A stretch of 51,493 bases of DNA from Bordetella parapertussis (GTDB taxonomy: Bacteria; Pseudomonadota; Gammaproteobacteria; Burkholderiales; Burkholderiaceae_A): assembly GCA_945901825.1 (NCBI GenBank), contig CAMDMC010000010.1, forward strand, positions 1 to 51,493, given 5' to 3'. Positions 1-8,464 of the stretch are shown here, piece by piece. Every line of letters starts with the position of its first letter. The first letter of the stretch is position 1. A program made the translations under genes and the position numbers. The notes beneath the pieces are model-generated. The model saw only the letters and a program-made list of their open reading frames with translations. It ran no database searches and was not told the DNA's origin.

Positions 1-34
1 TCGCTATGCGAAATACCGGCGGATTTCACCGCCT
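1..34 (-). terminator. possible weak terminator after the ABC export operon
   Basis: On the minus strand a GGCGG stem, a six-base loop and CCGCC begin at the last stop codon, followed by GGTATTTC. The stem is only five pairs and the T-run is poor, so this is a weak candidate. Confidence 0.3.
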
Positions 35-2564
35 AGGCTTGCAGTCTTCGAAAGGCCAAGATAGGAGGGGTGGATAAAACCTGGCGTAGGGCAATCCAGC
101 CCGCGCCAAGACTTACAAGGCTACCCACCAAGGCGCCAATCAGCGGCCAAGTCAGACGAAACGGAACGGGCAGATCAAAGACCTGTTCAGCCAGTAGGCT
201 GCCGAGAAGCTGCGCAACCAGCCCTGCAGCAACGCCCGCAATCGCACCAACCAACAAAAGCTCGGTCGCCTGACGGACGACGAGACGCGCACGGGGTGCA
301 CCGAGCGCTCGCAACAACGTGGCCTCACGTATACGCTCGTCACGGCTCGCTAAGAGTGCCGCCCAGAGCACAAGAACCCCTGAGGCAAGGCTAAACATGA
401 AAAGCGCCTGCACGGCACCAATGACCTGCTCGAGCATTCGCCTCACCTGGCTAATCATTGCATCAAGATCGATCAGGCTTACCCCTGGAAAGCGGCTGGT
501 CAGACTCTGGTTCAGCCCCGCAGCCTCAGAGGAGGCCGGGAGATAAAACGAGGTGATGAAGGTCTGAGGCATGTCTCGCAGCACCGCCGGCGAGAGAATC
601 ATAAAGAAGTTCACCTGCATGGAATCCCAGCGCAGGTCCCGCAGGCTCGTTACTTTCGCCCAGGCGGGCTCCCCAGAAATATCAAAGCCAAGCCGATCGC
701 CAACTTCAATGCCTAGTGTTCGCGCAATGCCAGACTCCACTGACACCTCGTTGGCCTGGGGTTCAATCGGCCTGCCCGTTCGTATGAGGTTGTAATCGGG
801 AACCCTGCCATACGACAAGTTCAGCTCTCGGTCCAAAAGCCGCTGGGCACGCTGATCGTCAAAGTCGTCAGGGCCGACAGGCTGATTATTAATACTTACA
901 AGCCGACCCCGCACCATGGGGTAAAGGACAGCCTCTTTTATTCCTGCAGACTCAAGAATGGACCCGACCTCTGTCTCTTGGCCAGGCTGAATATTCAGAA
1001 GGAACCGATTGGGAGCATCCTGGGGTAGGCTTCTGCCCCACGCCTGAAGAAGGTCTTGCCTAAGAAATGCCAATAACAATAAGGCTGACATGGCCAGGCA
1101 GAGCCCAAGCACCTGCACGATGAGGCCCGAGCCGCGCCGACTCAGGATGCGTTGCAGGCTGGTGAGCGTCCAACCCAAATGAGGCACCGTGGCAAGGCCC
1201 GCGGCGGTAAGCCGAAACCCAATCCATAGGATGGAAAAAAGAAGAAGCCCAAAAACAGACAGGCCAACGGAGGTGTAGGCGGCAAGTTCAAAGTCGCCAC
1301 TGCCCATCCACAAAAGCAGAGTCATACCCAGTAACACCAGCAATGCAAACCCTGCACGGGCGAAAAGGCCAGTAGAGTCTGTGCCCATAGATGGCGAGTC
1401 GGAGGGCCGCAGGCTTTGCCAGACTGGCGCCCGAAGGGCCTTCCAGACTGCAGGCCCGACAAAAAGCAGCGTCATACCCAGGCTTAAGGCGAGGGCCTGC
1501 AGAACAGGAAGCCATGCAAAAAAGCCAGTAAGGCCAAGGCTTGACCCAAACAATTCATTGAGCACGTGGCTGCCAATGCCCTGAAGCAAAAGACCCGCAC
1601 CAGTTCCCAAAAGCCATGCAAGGACCACCATGCCCAGCAGAAGTCCAAGCCAGTAGCTCAGAAGCAGCCAACGTGTTGCCCCCATGGCCTTCATGACGGC
1701 AAGCCGTTGCGTATAGAGAAGCCCAAGTCTGCGACCTGAAAGCGCCATAGCCGCGGAGGCGGTAAGCACAGAGACCATGGCTGCAAGCGCAAGAAAACTT
1801 GTTGCACGATCGAGTGCATCGCGCAACTCGGGTCGAGCGTTCTCGATAGTCTCGAGCCGCTGGCCCGCTTGGATGCGCCCTTCCATGGACTTATCGAAGG
1901 CCTCAAGCGCCTTGGGATCATCGCTACCGAGCCAGAGCCGAAAGCGCACACGGCTTCCGGGCCCCAATAGGTTTGATGCCAGAAGTTCATCATGACGCAT
2001 CAGAATACGAGGCGAGATGTTCACGAAGTTCATCCCTCGGTCGGGCTCGAACTCAACAATCCCACCAATGCGATACGAACGGTCGCCAAGTTCAACCACG
2101 TCACCCAGCCCAAGACCAAGACGGCCCATAAGGCTGTCGTCAACAAAGACCTCCCCGGGTGGTATTGATGGGTTTAGACTCAGCCCCTGAGCATTTCGCA
2201 CCTGAAGGCTACCTCGCAGTGGATAGCCCTGCTCCACCGATTTCACTGAAACCAGCAGGTTGCTGCCCCGCGCCACAACCATGCTTGGAAACTGACTGCC
2301 TTGAACCATTCGCAGACCCTGCGCCTTGGCCGCCTCCATCCATTCCTCGGGAAGACGGCGATCAGAGACCAGGAGTCGGTCGGCGCCCAGGCTTGCACGT
2401 GCATCGGCAAAAAGCGCAGACTCCACCCGACTGGCCAGCACACCCACCGAAACAATGGCCGCAACGGAGATTACGATGGCTGCAAGCATGAGACTCATTG
2501 CGCCTGAGCGTAGATCTCGCCAGGCAAGTTGTAAGGCAAAAGCGGGTCGAAGCTTAGGCTGCAC
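33..2564 (-). CDS. YbbP-like ABC transporter permease (FtsX/MacB fold)
   Basis: Large inner-membrane permease of about 843 residues, resembling E. coli YbbP along its length: an N-terminal helix, an extracytoplasmic domain, a helix cluster, a second extracytoplasmic domain (NRFLLNIQ, VRGRLVSIN, RELNLSYG, KVTSLRDLRWDSM) and a last three-helix bundle. An ATG at 2597 also opens the frame. I prefer the GTG at 2564, because GGAGG sits six bases before it and the overlap with the upstream permease stop shrinks to 11 bp. YbbP normally pairs with a LolD-like ATPase (YbbA). Here the only ATPase seen is the one in this operon, so it may serve this permease too. The substrate is unknown. The family call is firm, the function is inferred. 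Confidence 0.88.
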   Translation of the reverse strand: MQPKLRPAFALQLAWRDLRSGAMSLMLAAIVISVAAIVSVGVLASRVESALFADARASLGADRLLVSDRRLPEEWMEAAKAQGLRMVQGSQFPSMVVARGSNLLVSVKSVEQGYPLRGSLQVRNAQGLSLNPSIPPGEVFVDDSLMGRLGLGLGDVVELGDRSYRIGGIVEFEPDRGMNFVNISPRILMRHDELLASNLLGPGSRVRFRLWLGSDDPKALEAFDKSMEGRIQAGQRLETIENARPELRDALDRATSFLALAAMVSVLTASAAMALSGRRLGLLYTQRLAVMKAMGATRWLLLSYWLGLLLGMVVLAWLLGTGAGLLLQGIGSHVLNELFGSSLGLTGFFAWLPVLQALALSLGMTLLFVGPAVWKALRAPVWQSLRPSDSPSMGTDSTGLFARAGFALLVLLGMTLLLWMGSGDFELAAYTSVGLSVFGLLLFSILWIGFRLTAAGLATVPHLGWTLTSLQRILSRRGSGLIVQVLGLCLAMSALLLLAFLRQDLLQAWGRSLPQDAPNRFLLNIQPGQETEVGSILESAGIKEAVLYPMVRGRLVSINNQPVGPDDFDDQRAQRLLDRELNLSYGRVPDYNLIRTGRPIEPQANEVSVESGIARTLGIEVGDRLGFDISGEPAWAKVTSLRDLRWDSMQVNFFMILSPAVLRDMPQTFITSFYLPASSEAAGLNQSLTSRFPGVSLIDLDAMISQVRRMLEQVIGAVQALFMFSLASGVLVLWAALLASRDERIREATLLRALGAPRARLVVRQATELLLVGAIAGVAAGLVAQLLGSLLAEQVFDLPVPFRLTWPLIGALVGSLVSLGAGWIALRQVLSTPPILAFRRLQA

Positions 2565-3729
2565 GCAGGGCCTCCACAATGGCAATTCGCGAGGCACGAA
2601 TGGCTGGAGCCATACCCCCTAGAACGCCCATAAGAACTGAGAAAACCAGGCTTTGAATGACGATGCCTGGTGTGAGATAAAAACCGAATGAGAGTTCCGA
2701 GAAGCTTTGGAAGTTTGTTGTTGAGAACTCGGTGAGCTGCATCAGACTTGCAAAGGCAAGCCCAACCCCACCACCCACCAGGGCAAGAAAGACCGACTCG
2801 GCAAGAAAGGCCAGAAGTATTGCGCTTCGCTGGAAACCAAGAGCACGAAGGGTCCCAATTTCGTTAATCCGCGTTGCCACGGCAGCCTGCATGGTTATGG
2901 TGGCTCCAATCACAGCGCCAATTGAAAAAATAACGGTAAGCGTAAGACCAAGAATTCGAATGAAGCGCGATAACGTCTCACTCTGATCCTCGTAGTACTG
3001 GCGTTCTGTCTTCGCCTTGAGAGGAAGCCGTGGGTCGTCCTCAATACGGCTGCGAAAAACATCCGCCTGCCCCGGGTCCATAAGCCGAACAATCACAGAC
3101 GAATAGGTGGTTCGACGAAACGACTGACGAAGAATCTCCCCATCGGCCCAGATCTCGTTGTCAAAGCCGCTTCGACCACCATCGAAGTGACCAACAATCC
3201 GCCAATCCCTTCCACCAAATCGCACCGACTCGCCAATGGTCATACCCGCGAACTGCTTGGCCGTTGCCTGGCCAACCATGATCTCGTTGGAGCCCTGGCG
3301 AAAAAGCCGTCCATCGATCACTTGCACCTGCCTGCGCATCTTGATGCCTTGATGGTCAAGGCCACGAATCACAACATTCGATGGTCGCCCGGTCTCACGC
3401 TTTTTAAGGTTTACAAGTACAACCGTCTCGCGCGAGGCAAGCGCCTCGAGATTCGTTGCCACCTCGGGGAACTGCGTAACAATGTTTGCCTGGCTGCGGT
3501 CGACGGAACTTTGTACCTCGGTTAAAGAACCCTGTCGGGTCACAACCATGTTGTCTGCCTCACCAGTACTAACAAGGGTTTGTTTAAGGCCGGCATCAAG
3601 CATCAGCACCGCTGCAAAAACATAAACCACCAAGGCCATCCCCATGGCAGTTAAGCCGGTGGTCAGTCGACGTACCCAGAGGTTTCGAAGGCTGTAGCTT
3701 AGTGGAACCGAAAAAAGTGCCTGCGCCAT
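2554..3729 (-). CDS. ABC transporter permease, MacB/FtsX type (second)
   Basis: 391-residue inner-membrane permease. One N-terminal helix (about residues 24-46) is followed by a MacB-like extracytoplasmic domain of roughly 215 residues, then three helices (about 265-292, 308-335, 355-378), the usual four-helix FtsX layout. It ends in the IVEALRA-type tail that the neighbouring permease also has. It lies 12 bp after the first permease, and its end overlaps the YbbP-like gene, so translation is probably coupled. It likely forms a heterodimer with the 3742-4899 product, energised by the operon's ATPase. What it moves (lipid, peptide or drug) cannot be read from the sequence. Confidence 0.88.
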   Translation of the reverse strand: MAQALFSVPLSYSLRNLWVRRLTTGLTAMGMALVVYVFAAVLMLDAGLKQTLVSTGEADNMVVTRQGSLTEVQSSVDRSQANIVTQFPEVATNLEALASRETVVLVNLKKRETGRPSNVVIRGLDHQGIKMRRQVQVIDGRLFRQGSNEIMVGQATAKQFAGMTIGESVRFGGRDWRIVGHFDGGRSGFDNEIWADGEILRQSFRRTTYSSVIVRLMDPGQADVFRSRIEDDPRLPLKAKTERQYYEDQSETLSRFIRILGLTLTVIFSIGAVIGATITMQAAVATRINEIGTLRALGFQRSAILLAFLAESVFLALVGGGVGLAFASLMQLTEFSTTNFQSFSELSFGFYLTPGIVIQSLVFSVLMGVLGGMAPAIRASRIAIVEALRAA

Positions 3730-3741
3730 GGGTTGGCTGCC

Positions 3742-4899
3742 TCAAATGGCCCGAAGGCCCTCGACAATGCGAATACGATAGGCACGTATGCAGGGGAACA
3801 CAGCGGCGACCAGGCCTGTTGCAAGCGCAGCACCGAGCTGCATGAGGCTGGTGTCAAACGAGACCGCAAAGTGGCGAAACATGTTGCCGGTCAGGCCCTG
3901 AAAGATCATGGCTACCGGAAAGGTTAAGGCCACTGCAGTGAGCCCTCCAAGAGCAGCAAGCAGCATGGACTCTGCGAGCACCAAGCCTGCAACAAATCGC
4001 GGTGAAAAACCAAGGGCCTTCAAGGTGGCGTACTCGGGGGTGCGCTCGCGCGCCGTCATCGACATAGTATTGGCCATCACCGCCATGATGATGAGAATGA
4101 CAACGAAGGAGACGGCTCGAATCGCCACAACAATGGCCTCTGTCATGGCAACAAAGCCCAGTTGAAAGGCCTGCTCGGTCTCAGTCAGTGTCTCCTTAGG
4201 CGAATTGGTGAATAGGTTATCGATGGCCATACCCACTTCGGCAGCCCGAGACGGGTCTGAGACGCTGGTAATAAAAACACCTACCGAGTCGGCATCGCGA
4301 CTAATGTTGCGCTTCTTAACCTCTTCGTTCAGGTAAACCCAATGAAAGTACATCTTTCCGGTATCGGTTTTTTCTTCCTTGCCATCGTAGATACCTGCAA
4401 TGAGAAACTCCCACTGCCCCGGGAAAATCTGGCCCTTCAGCGTAATAAGATCCCCCACCTTGAACCCATGTTCATTGGCCAGCCTACGGCCCACCACGGC
4501 GCTGCGTCGGTCTCGATAAAAAGCTGCACGCTCCTCATCCGACAACATGTATTCGGGATAGATTTCAAAATAGCTTGGGGGATCCACCCCAAACTGCGGG
4601 AAAAAGTTTCGCGTGTCCTTGTAGACCCCGCCAAACCAGCGTGAGTAGGTCATGCGCTCCACACCGTCAATGCCGCGAATGCGCTCTCCGTAATTCAGAG
4701 GCAGCGGGAAAATAAGCGAGATGGAGCTACGCGTTATTAGCCTTGCCTCGCTTGCGGCCTCTGCTCCGGCGTACCAGGCCTTCACCACAGTTGAGAGCAG
4801 CCCAAAAGCAAGAACCGCCACAAGCAGACCAATGAAGGTTAGCAAGGAGCGCATTCGGTTGCGCCAGAGATTTAAAAAGAGCAGTTTAAGAATGAGCAT
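3742..4899 (-). CDS. ABC transporter permease, MacB/FtsX type (first)
   Basis: 385-residue inner-membrane permease with the four-helix FtsX topology: a helix near residues 17-39, a large extracytoplasmic domain (about 40-260) and three C-terminal helices (about 264-285, 308-335, 350-372). The loop between helices carries TARERTPEYATLKALGFS, the coupling region typical of this family. It shares the C-terminal IVEGLRAI motif with the second permease, which suggests an old duplication. It lies 72 bp downstream of the ATPase gene; that gap holds a short tandem repeat. Family assignment is confident, substrate unknown. Confidence 0.88.
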   Translation of the reverse strand: MLILKLLFLNLWRNRMRSLLTFIGLLVAVLAFGLLSTVVKAWYAGAEAASEARLITRSSISLIFPLPLNYGERIRGIDGVERMTYSRWFGGVYKDTRNFFPQFGVDPPSYFEIYPEYMLSDEERAAFYRDRRSAVVGRRLANEHGFKVGDLITLKGQIFPGQWEFLIAGIYDGKEEKTDTGKMYFHWVYLNEEVKKRNISRDADSVGVFITSVSDPSRAAEVGMAIDNLFTNSPKETLTETEQAFQLGFVAMTEAIVVAIRAVSFVVILIIMAVMANTMSMTARERTPEYATLKALGFSPRFVAGLVLAESMLLAALGGLTAVALTFPVAMIFQGLTGNMFRHFAVSFDTSLMQLGAALATGLVAAVFPCIRAYRIRIVEGLRAI

Positions 4900-4935
4900 A
4901 AAACTCTGAACCGGCGTTGATATCGGTCCTCAAAC

Positions 4936-4962
4936 ACTGAGTAGACTGGATAGACTGAGTAG
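4936..4962. repeat. three tandem 9-bp units between ATPase and permease genes
   Basis: Three adjacent 9-mers: ACTGAGTAG, ACTGGATAG, ACTGAGTAG. Units one and three are identical and the middle one differs at two positions. The repeat fills much of the 72-bp gap between the ATPase stop and the next permease start. It could be a slippage product or part of the translation-spacing region; nothing shows a function. Confidence 0.6.
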
Positions 4963-4971
4963 TCATGTTGC

Positions 4972-5652
4972 CTAGGCGGCCACTGACTCCGACTCAAGCT
5001 GCCCTTTATCGAGATGCACCATGGCACCGGCATAGCTTGCTGCCTTTGGATCGTGGGTCACCATAAGAATGGTCTTTCCCTGATGGCTGTTAAGGCGCTG
5101 CAGCATCTTTAAGACCTCCTCGCCCGCGACTCGGTCCAGGTCGCCAGTGGGTTCATCGGCAACAATAAGCGATGGGCTTGTAATGAGTGCACGGGCAATA
5201 GCTACGCGCTGCTGCTGGCCTCCAGACAGTTCATTGGGGCGATGGCCCATGCGATCGGAGAGGCCCACTTGAGCAAGCGCCTGCTCAACCTGCTGCCTGC
5301 GCTCGGCCGCCGAAGTGTTTGTTAGCTGCAAAGGCAGTTCGACATTTTCGTAGGCTGTTAGCACGGGGATGAGGTTGTAAAACTGAAAAATAAATCCAAC
5401 GTTTTCTGCACGCCAGGCCGCAAGCTGGGAGTCGGAGAGATTCACAATATCGAGGCCTTCAATTTCAATCGAGCCCTTCGTCGGCCGATCGATACCGGCA
5501 ATGAGGTTTAAAAGCGTGCTTTTGCCCGAGCCCGAGGGGCCCATTAAGGCAAGAAAAGAGCCTTGGGCAACATCGAGGCTGAGATCGTCAAGGACAGTCA
5601 GGACTTGGTCACCGCGCCGATACGACTTGCATAAGTGACGTATGCGAATCAC
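4972..5652 (-). CDS. ABC transporter ATP-binding protein (LolD/MacB family)
   Basis: 226-residue cytoplasmic ATPase that would power the permeases encoded after it. All motifs are intact: Walker A GPSGSGKS (about residue 39), a Q-loop in FQFYNL, the signature LSGGQQQR, Walker [13 protein letters not shown], and the switch histidine in VTHD. The length is normal for the family. It starts with GTG in a GTGA overlap with the adaptor gene stop, showing tight coupling. The MFP-ATPase-permease order matches MacAB/DevBCA-type exporters, so export or extraction from the inner membrane is more likely than uptake. Confidence 0.93.
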   Translation of the reverse strand: MIRIRHLCKSYRRGDQVLTVLDDLSLDVAQGSFLALMGPSGSGKSTLLNLIAGIDRPTKGSIEIEGLDIVNLSDSQLAAWRAENVGFIFQFYNLIPVLTAYENVELPLQLTNTSAAERRQQVEQALAQVGLSDRMGHRPNELSGGQQQRVAIARALITSPSLIVADEPTGDLDRVAGEEVLKMLQRLNSHQGKTILMVTHDPKAASYAGAMVHLDKGQLESESVAA

Positions 5653-6770
5653 GACCCCGTCACCCTTCGAACCGATTGACCCGAACGAAGTCCGGCCGAG
5701 GGTCGAAGCACAACAATCTCGCCCACCTTGAGCATCGGTGCAGCAACAAGGTCAGCCTTGGGCTCCTCGATAAGCCCCAGGTCGATGGCCTCAAGCCTGT
5801 TGTCGACGACACGAAAGGCGCGCCATTGCCCGTCTTGCTCAACAACAGCAGCACGGTTAATCATAATTTGGGGGAGTCTTTCCTCTGGCCTAAGTGGCCG
5901 CTGAAGAAAAGAAACCTTTGCCGACATATCGGGAAGAACGCGCGGGTCGATTTGATCGAACTGCAGTTTGACAAGACGGGTTGCCTTGGCCCGATCGATG
6001 GTAGGCACCATGCGCGCAACTTTGCCTGGAAAGCGCTCGTTTGGGACGGCATCAAGTCCAATTTCGACCGGTTGGCCAACGACGATTTTTGCCGTGCTTG
6101 ACTCCGACACATCGGCCTCGACTTCGAGGGTCGACATATCGGCCATCACCACCACGGCGCCCTTGGTATCGGCCGCCGACGAGAAGGGGGTGATGTTGTC
6201 ACCAACGTTGGCATTCTTGGTAAGCACCACTCCATCGAAGGGTGCACGAATTTCGGCCTGTAACAAGGCTGCCTGGGAGACCTGCTGCGCCGCCCTTGCG
6301 GCGTTTACCGAGGCTGCGGCCTTCTCAAGCCGGGCCAAGGTGGAGTCATGGGAGGCCTTCGAAATGTAGTTTTTCGCAAGCAGGGACGTCGAGCGTTCAA
6401 ACGCCCGTTGGGCATCTGAGAGTTCCGCCTGAGCCAGGCCCACCTGAGCCTTGGCCTGATTCAACTGGGCCTGAAGCTCCGTGCTTTCAATCCGTGCTAT
6501 TACGTCGCCCTGCCGCACCGTTGATCCCTCGGCCACCCCTAGCCATTCAAGCCGACCGCTTGCCTTGGTGGAAACAGCGGCCTTACGCTGGGCAACGACA
6601 TAGCCGCTTGCATTTAGCACCGACAAAGCCTGCGAGGGAAAGACCGAGACCACTGTGGTGGTCTGAACAACGGGTGGTCGCATCCATTGCGTAATACCCG
6701 CCACCAGTGCAATCACTAAGACAAGAAGGGCCGCGCGTTGTGGCCATGACTGGGGAATAAATAAGGGCAT
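5649..6770 (-). CDS. periplasmic adaptor (membrane fusion) protein of ABC exporter
   Basis: 373-residue HlyD/MacA-type adaptor. One N-terminal membrane anchor (about residues 12-30) is followed by a lipoyl half-motif (GRLEWLGVAEGSTVRQGDVIARIES), an alpha-helical hairpin rich in Ala and Gln (about 100-175), the second lipoyl half (IRAPFDGVVLTKNANVGD), and beta-barrel and membrane-proximal domains. It would bridge the permeases to an outer-membrane component; no TolC-type gene is in the window. It is the first gene of the operon. The start has no Shine-Dalgarno and sits one base from a 14-bp A/T palindrome, but an in-frame TAA just upstream leaves no other ATG start. Confidence 0.92.
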   Translation of the reverse strand: MPLFIPQSWPQRAALLVLVIALVAGITQWMRPPVVQTTTVVSVFPSQALSVLNASGYVVAQRKAAVSTKASGRLEWLGVAEGSTVRQGDVIARIESTELQAQLNQAKAQVGLAQAELSDAQRAFERSTSLLAKNYISKASHDSTLARLEKAAASVNAARAAQQVSQAALLQAEIRAPFDGVVLTKNANVGDNITPFSSAADTKGAVVVMADMSTLEVEADVSESSTAKIVVGQPVEIGLDAVPNERFPGKVARMVPTIDRAKATRLVKLQFDQIDPRVLPDMSAKVSFLQRPLRPEERLPQIMINRAAVVEQDGQWRAFRVVDNRLEAIDLGLIEEPKADLVAAPMLKVGEIVVLRPSAGLRSGQSVRRVTGS

Positions 6771-6784
6771 AAAAAAGCTTTTTT
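6771..6784. repeat. perfect palindrome AAAAAAGCTTTTTT abutting adaptor start
   Basis: A 14-bp perfect palindrome touches the start codon of the adaptor gene. It occupies the place where a ribosome binding site would be. It could act as a bidirectional hairpin or be a chance A/T tract; no purine-rich ribosome site is visible nearby. Confidence 0.5.
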
Positions 6785-6825
6785 AAGCGACCTAGGGTTT
6801 ACGATAGGTCTAGTGTAACGACTTA

Positions 6826-7611
6826 CTAGGACGGCTTTTGGACACAACGAAAGCCAATATAGGCAACTCGGGTGTCCATCGGCTTTGTGGCAACGTCCGA
6901 CTCTTTCTGACGCTCCGGGCCATACCACCAGGAGGCCCCTCGGGTAATTGCTTCAGACCCTTTTCCAGAGTCCACCCACTCCCAGACATTACCACCCATA
7001 TCCCACAGACCGTTGACGCCCCTTTGCGTCGTCATAACCGCAACATGGCCATCGCCTTGCCAGAGGCTGCCTCTGGGCGCCAGCCCCGTGTGAGACCCGC
7101 AGCCACGAAGGCAGTGGGCCCCTGCGGGCGAATCACCGGAGGGGTAGGCATAACGCTTACCCCTTACGAACCCCTGGGGCGGAGCGGCCCGTTGCTCAAG
7201 GTAGGCAGCATCCACCCATTCCTTATCGGTAGGCAGGCGCTTATTGAAGAACTGGCAGACGGCCTGAGCCTCTGAAAATGTCAAGTGAACGGCTGGCTCG
7301 TTGTCCGCTGCGGGTACCCCATAAGGTGACTGCCACGTCCAGCCGGGTTTTTTTGTCCAGCCCGCCTCGTAAATGAAACCGCCAGCCTCGCGCTCGGCCT
7401 GGCTCAGAAAACCTGTAGCCCTGGCATAGCGCCTTAGGCTTCCCACCGAGACCTCGTGAGCATCCCAGAGCATCTGCCCAACCTGCAGCTGCCGCTCAAG
7501 CGCCTTTGCTGGCTGCTCCGTTGGGCTGACCTGCGCGTTGGCCTGGCCCGCGCTCAACAAAAACCCGATTAGACAGACGAGCGCAAAAAGTAGAAGAGTT
7601 GACCGGAACAT
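6826..7611 (-). CDS. exported SUMF1/formylglycine-enzyme-fold protein lacking catalytic cysteines
   Basis: About 261 residues from the chosen ATG, which begins a clear signal peptide (MFRSTLLLFALVCLIGFLLS, cleavage near ANAQ). Upstream ATGs would put this peptide inside the protein and overlap the divergent gene. The mature part is an FGE-sulfatase/SUMF1 domain: AVHLTFSEAQAVCQFFNKRLPTDKEW in two pieces, LWDMGGNVWEWV, ITRGASWW, YIGFRCV. True formylglycine-generating enzymes have a Cys pair after RGGS; here that stretch reads WWYGPERQ, so sulfatase activation is unlikely. Related non-catalytic family members act as structural or accessory proteins in periplasmic systems. The role is unknown; it is a single gene between divergent neighbours. 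Confidence 0.82.
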   Translation of the reverse strand: MFRSTLLLFALVCLIGFLLSAGQANAQVSPTEQPAKALERQLQVGQMLWDAHEVSVGSLRRYARATGFLSQAEREAGGFIYEAGWTKKPGWTWQSPYGVPAADNEPAVHLTFSEAQAVCQFFNKRLPTDKEWVDAAYLEQRAAPPQGFVRGKRYAYPSGDSPAGAHCLRGCGSHTGLAPRGSLWQGDGHVAVMTTQRGVNGLWDMGGNVWEWVDSGKGSEAITRGASWWYGPERQKESDVATKPMDTRVAYIGFRCVQKPS

Positions 7612-7695
7612 GTCACTATTTTGGTGAGCCGTTGCAACGACGGCAAAAGTGCCCTTGTCAAGGATTAAATTCATTTTTGTGAAGGAGAGTGCGTG

Positions 7696-8394
7696 ATGTC
7701 GAGTGAGTGGATATCGGTTGCAAGTTCCGATGGAGGACAGTTTGAAGCTTATATCAGCCATCCCCCCACAGGGCGTGGACCAGGCCTACTGCTCGTGCAG
7801 GAAATATTCGGCGTCAACGAGCATATCAAGGCGGTCGCCGATCAATACGCTGCCGATGGTTATGTCGTGATTGCCCCCGATGTCTTTTGGCGGCAGGCTC
7901 CCCGTGTTGAGCTTGGCTACACGGCTGAGGGCTTTGAGAAGGGTCTCGCACTTTTGGCAGGCCTTGACATTCATCGAACAGGCTCCGACCTGCAGCGAAC
8001 GGTTGAAGCAGTGAGGCATTTTGACTCCTGCTCAGGCCTGGTTGGATCGGTGGGGTTTTGCATGGGAGGACTGCTTTCCTATGTGGCGGCGGCCCGAGCG
8101 GGCGTCGACACGGCAGTCTGTTATTACGGCGGTGGCATTCACAACCACCTGGACCTTACAGCCGACATAAGCTGCCCCCTGCTCTTTCACTTCGCCGCCA
8201 GAGATAGCTACATTCCAGTCGCTGCCGTTGAGTCCGTACAGAAGACATTTTCCGGCCGAGACAATGTGCGAGTCATTACCCATTCGGATGTTGACCATGG
8301 CTTTAACTGTTGGCAACGTCCTTCTTGGCATCAGCCAACGGCGGCCAGAGCCCGTGGCCAGACCTTGGTGCACTTGTCAGAGTCATTAGCCTAG
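7696..8394 (+). CDS. dienelactone hydrolase family protein
   Basis: 232-residue cytoplasmic alpha/beta hydrolase. The nucleophile elbow is GFCMGG, where cysteine replaces serine as in carboxymethylenebutenolidase. The acid is in FAARDSYIP and the histidine in DVDHGFNC, completing the Cys-Asp-His triad. The family conserved QEIFGVNEHIK and YVVIAPDVFWR are also present. AAGGAG lies eight bases before the ATG at 7696, which is preferred to the GTG three bases earlier. Family members hydrolyse dienelactone or other lactones and esters; no chlorocatechol genes are nearby, so the physiological substrate is open. Confidence 0.9.
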   Translation: MSSEWISVASSDGGQFEAYISHPPTGRGPGLLLVQEIFGVNEHIKAVADQYAADGYVVIAPDVFWRQAPRVELGYTAEGFEKGLALLAGLDIHRTGSDLQRTVEAVRHFDSCSGLVGSVGFCMGGLLSYVAAARAGVDTAVCYYGGGIHNHLDLTADISCPLLFHFAARDSYIPVAAVESVQKTFSGRDNVRVITHSDVDHGFNCWQRPSWHQPTAARARGQTLVHLSESLA

Positions 8395-8410
8395 CGGCTG
8401 CAAAGCCCCC

Positions 8411-8446
8411 CTAAAAAGGAAAGCCTCGCCCCATGCGTGGCGAGGC
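8411..8446 (-). terminator. rho-independent terminator for the sulfhydrylase gene
   Basis: An 8-bp perfect stem (GCCTCGCC / GGCGAGGC) with an 8-base loop. Read on the minus strand it is followed by TTTCCTTTTT, so it terminates the sulfhydrylase transcript. On the plus strand there is no T-run, but the stem may still help the hydrolase transcript end. Confidence 0.75.
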
Positions 8447-8464
8447 CCTTGCCACGAGGGTCGA

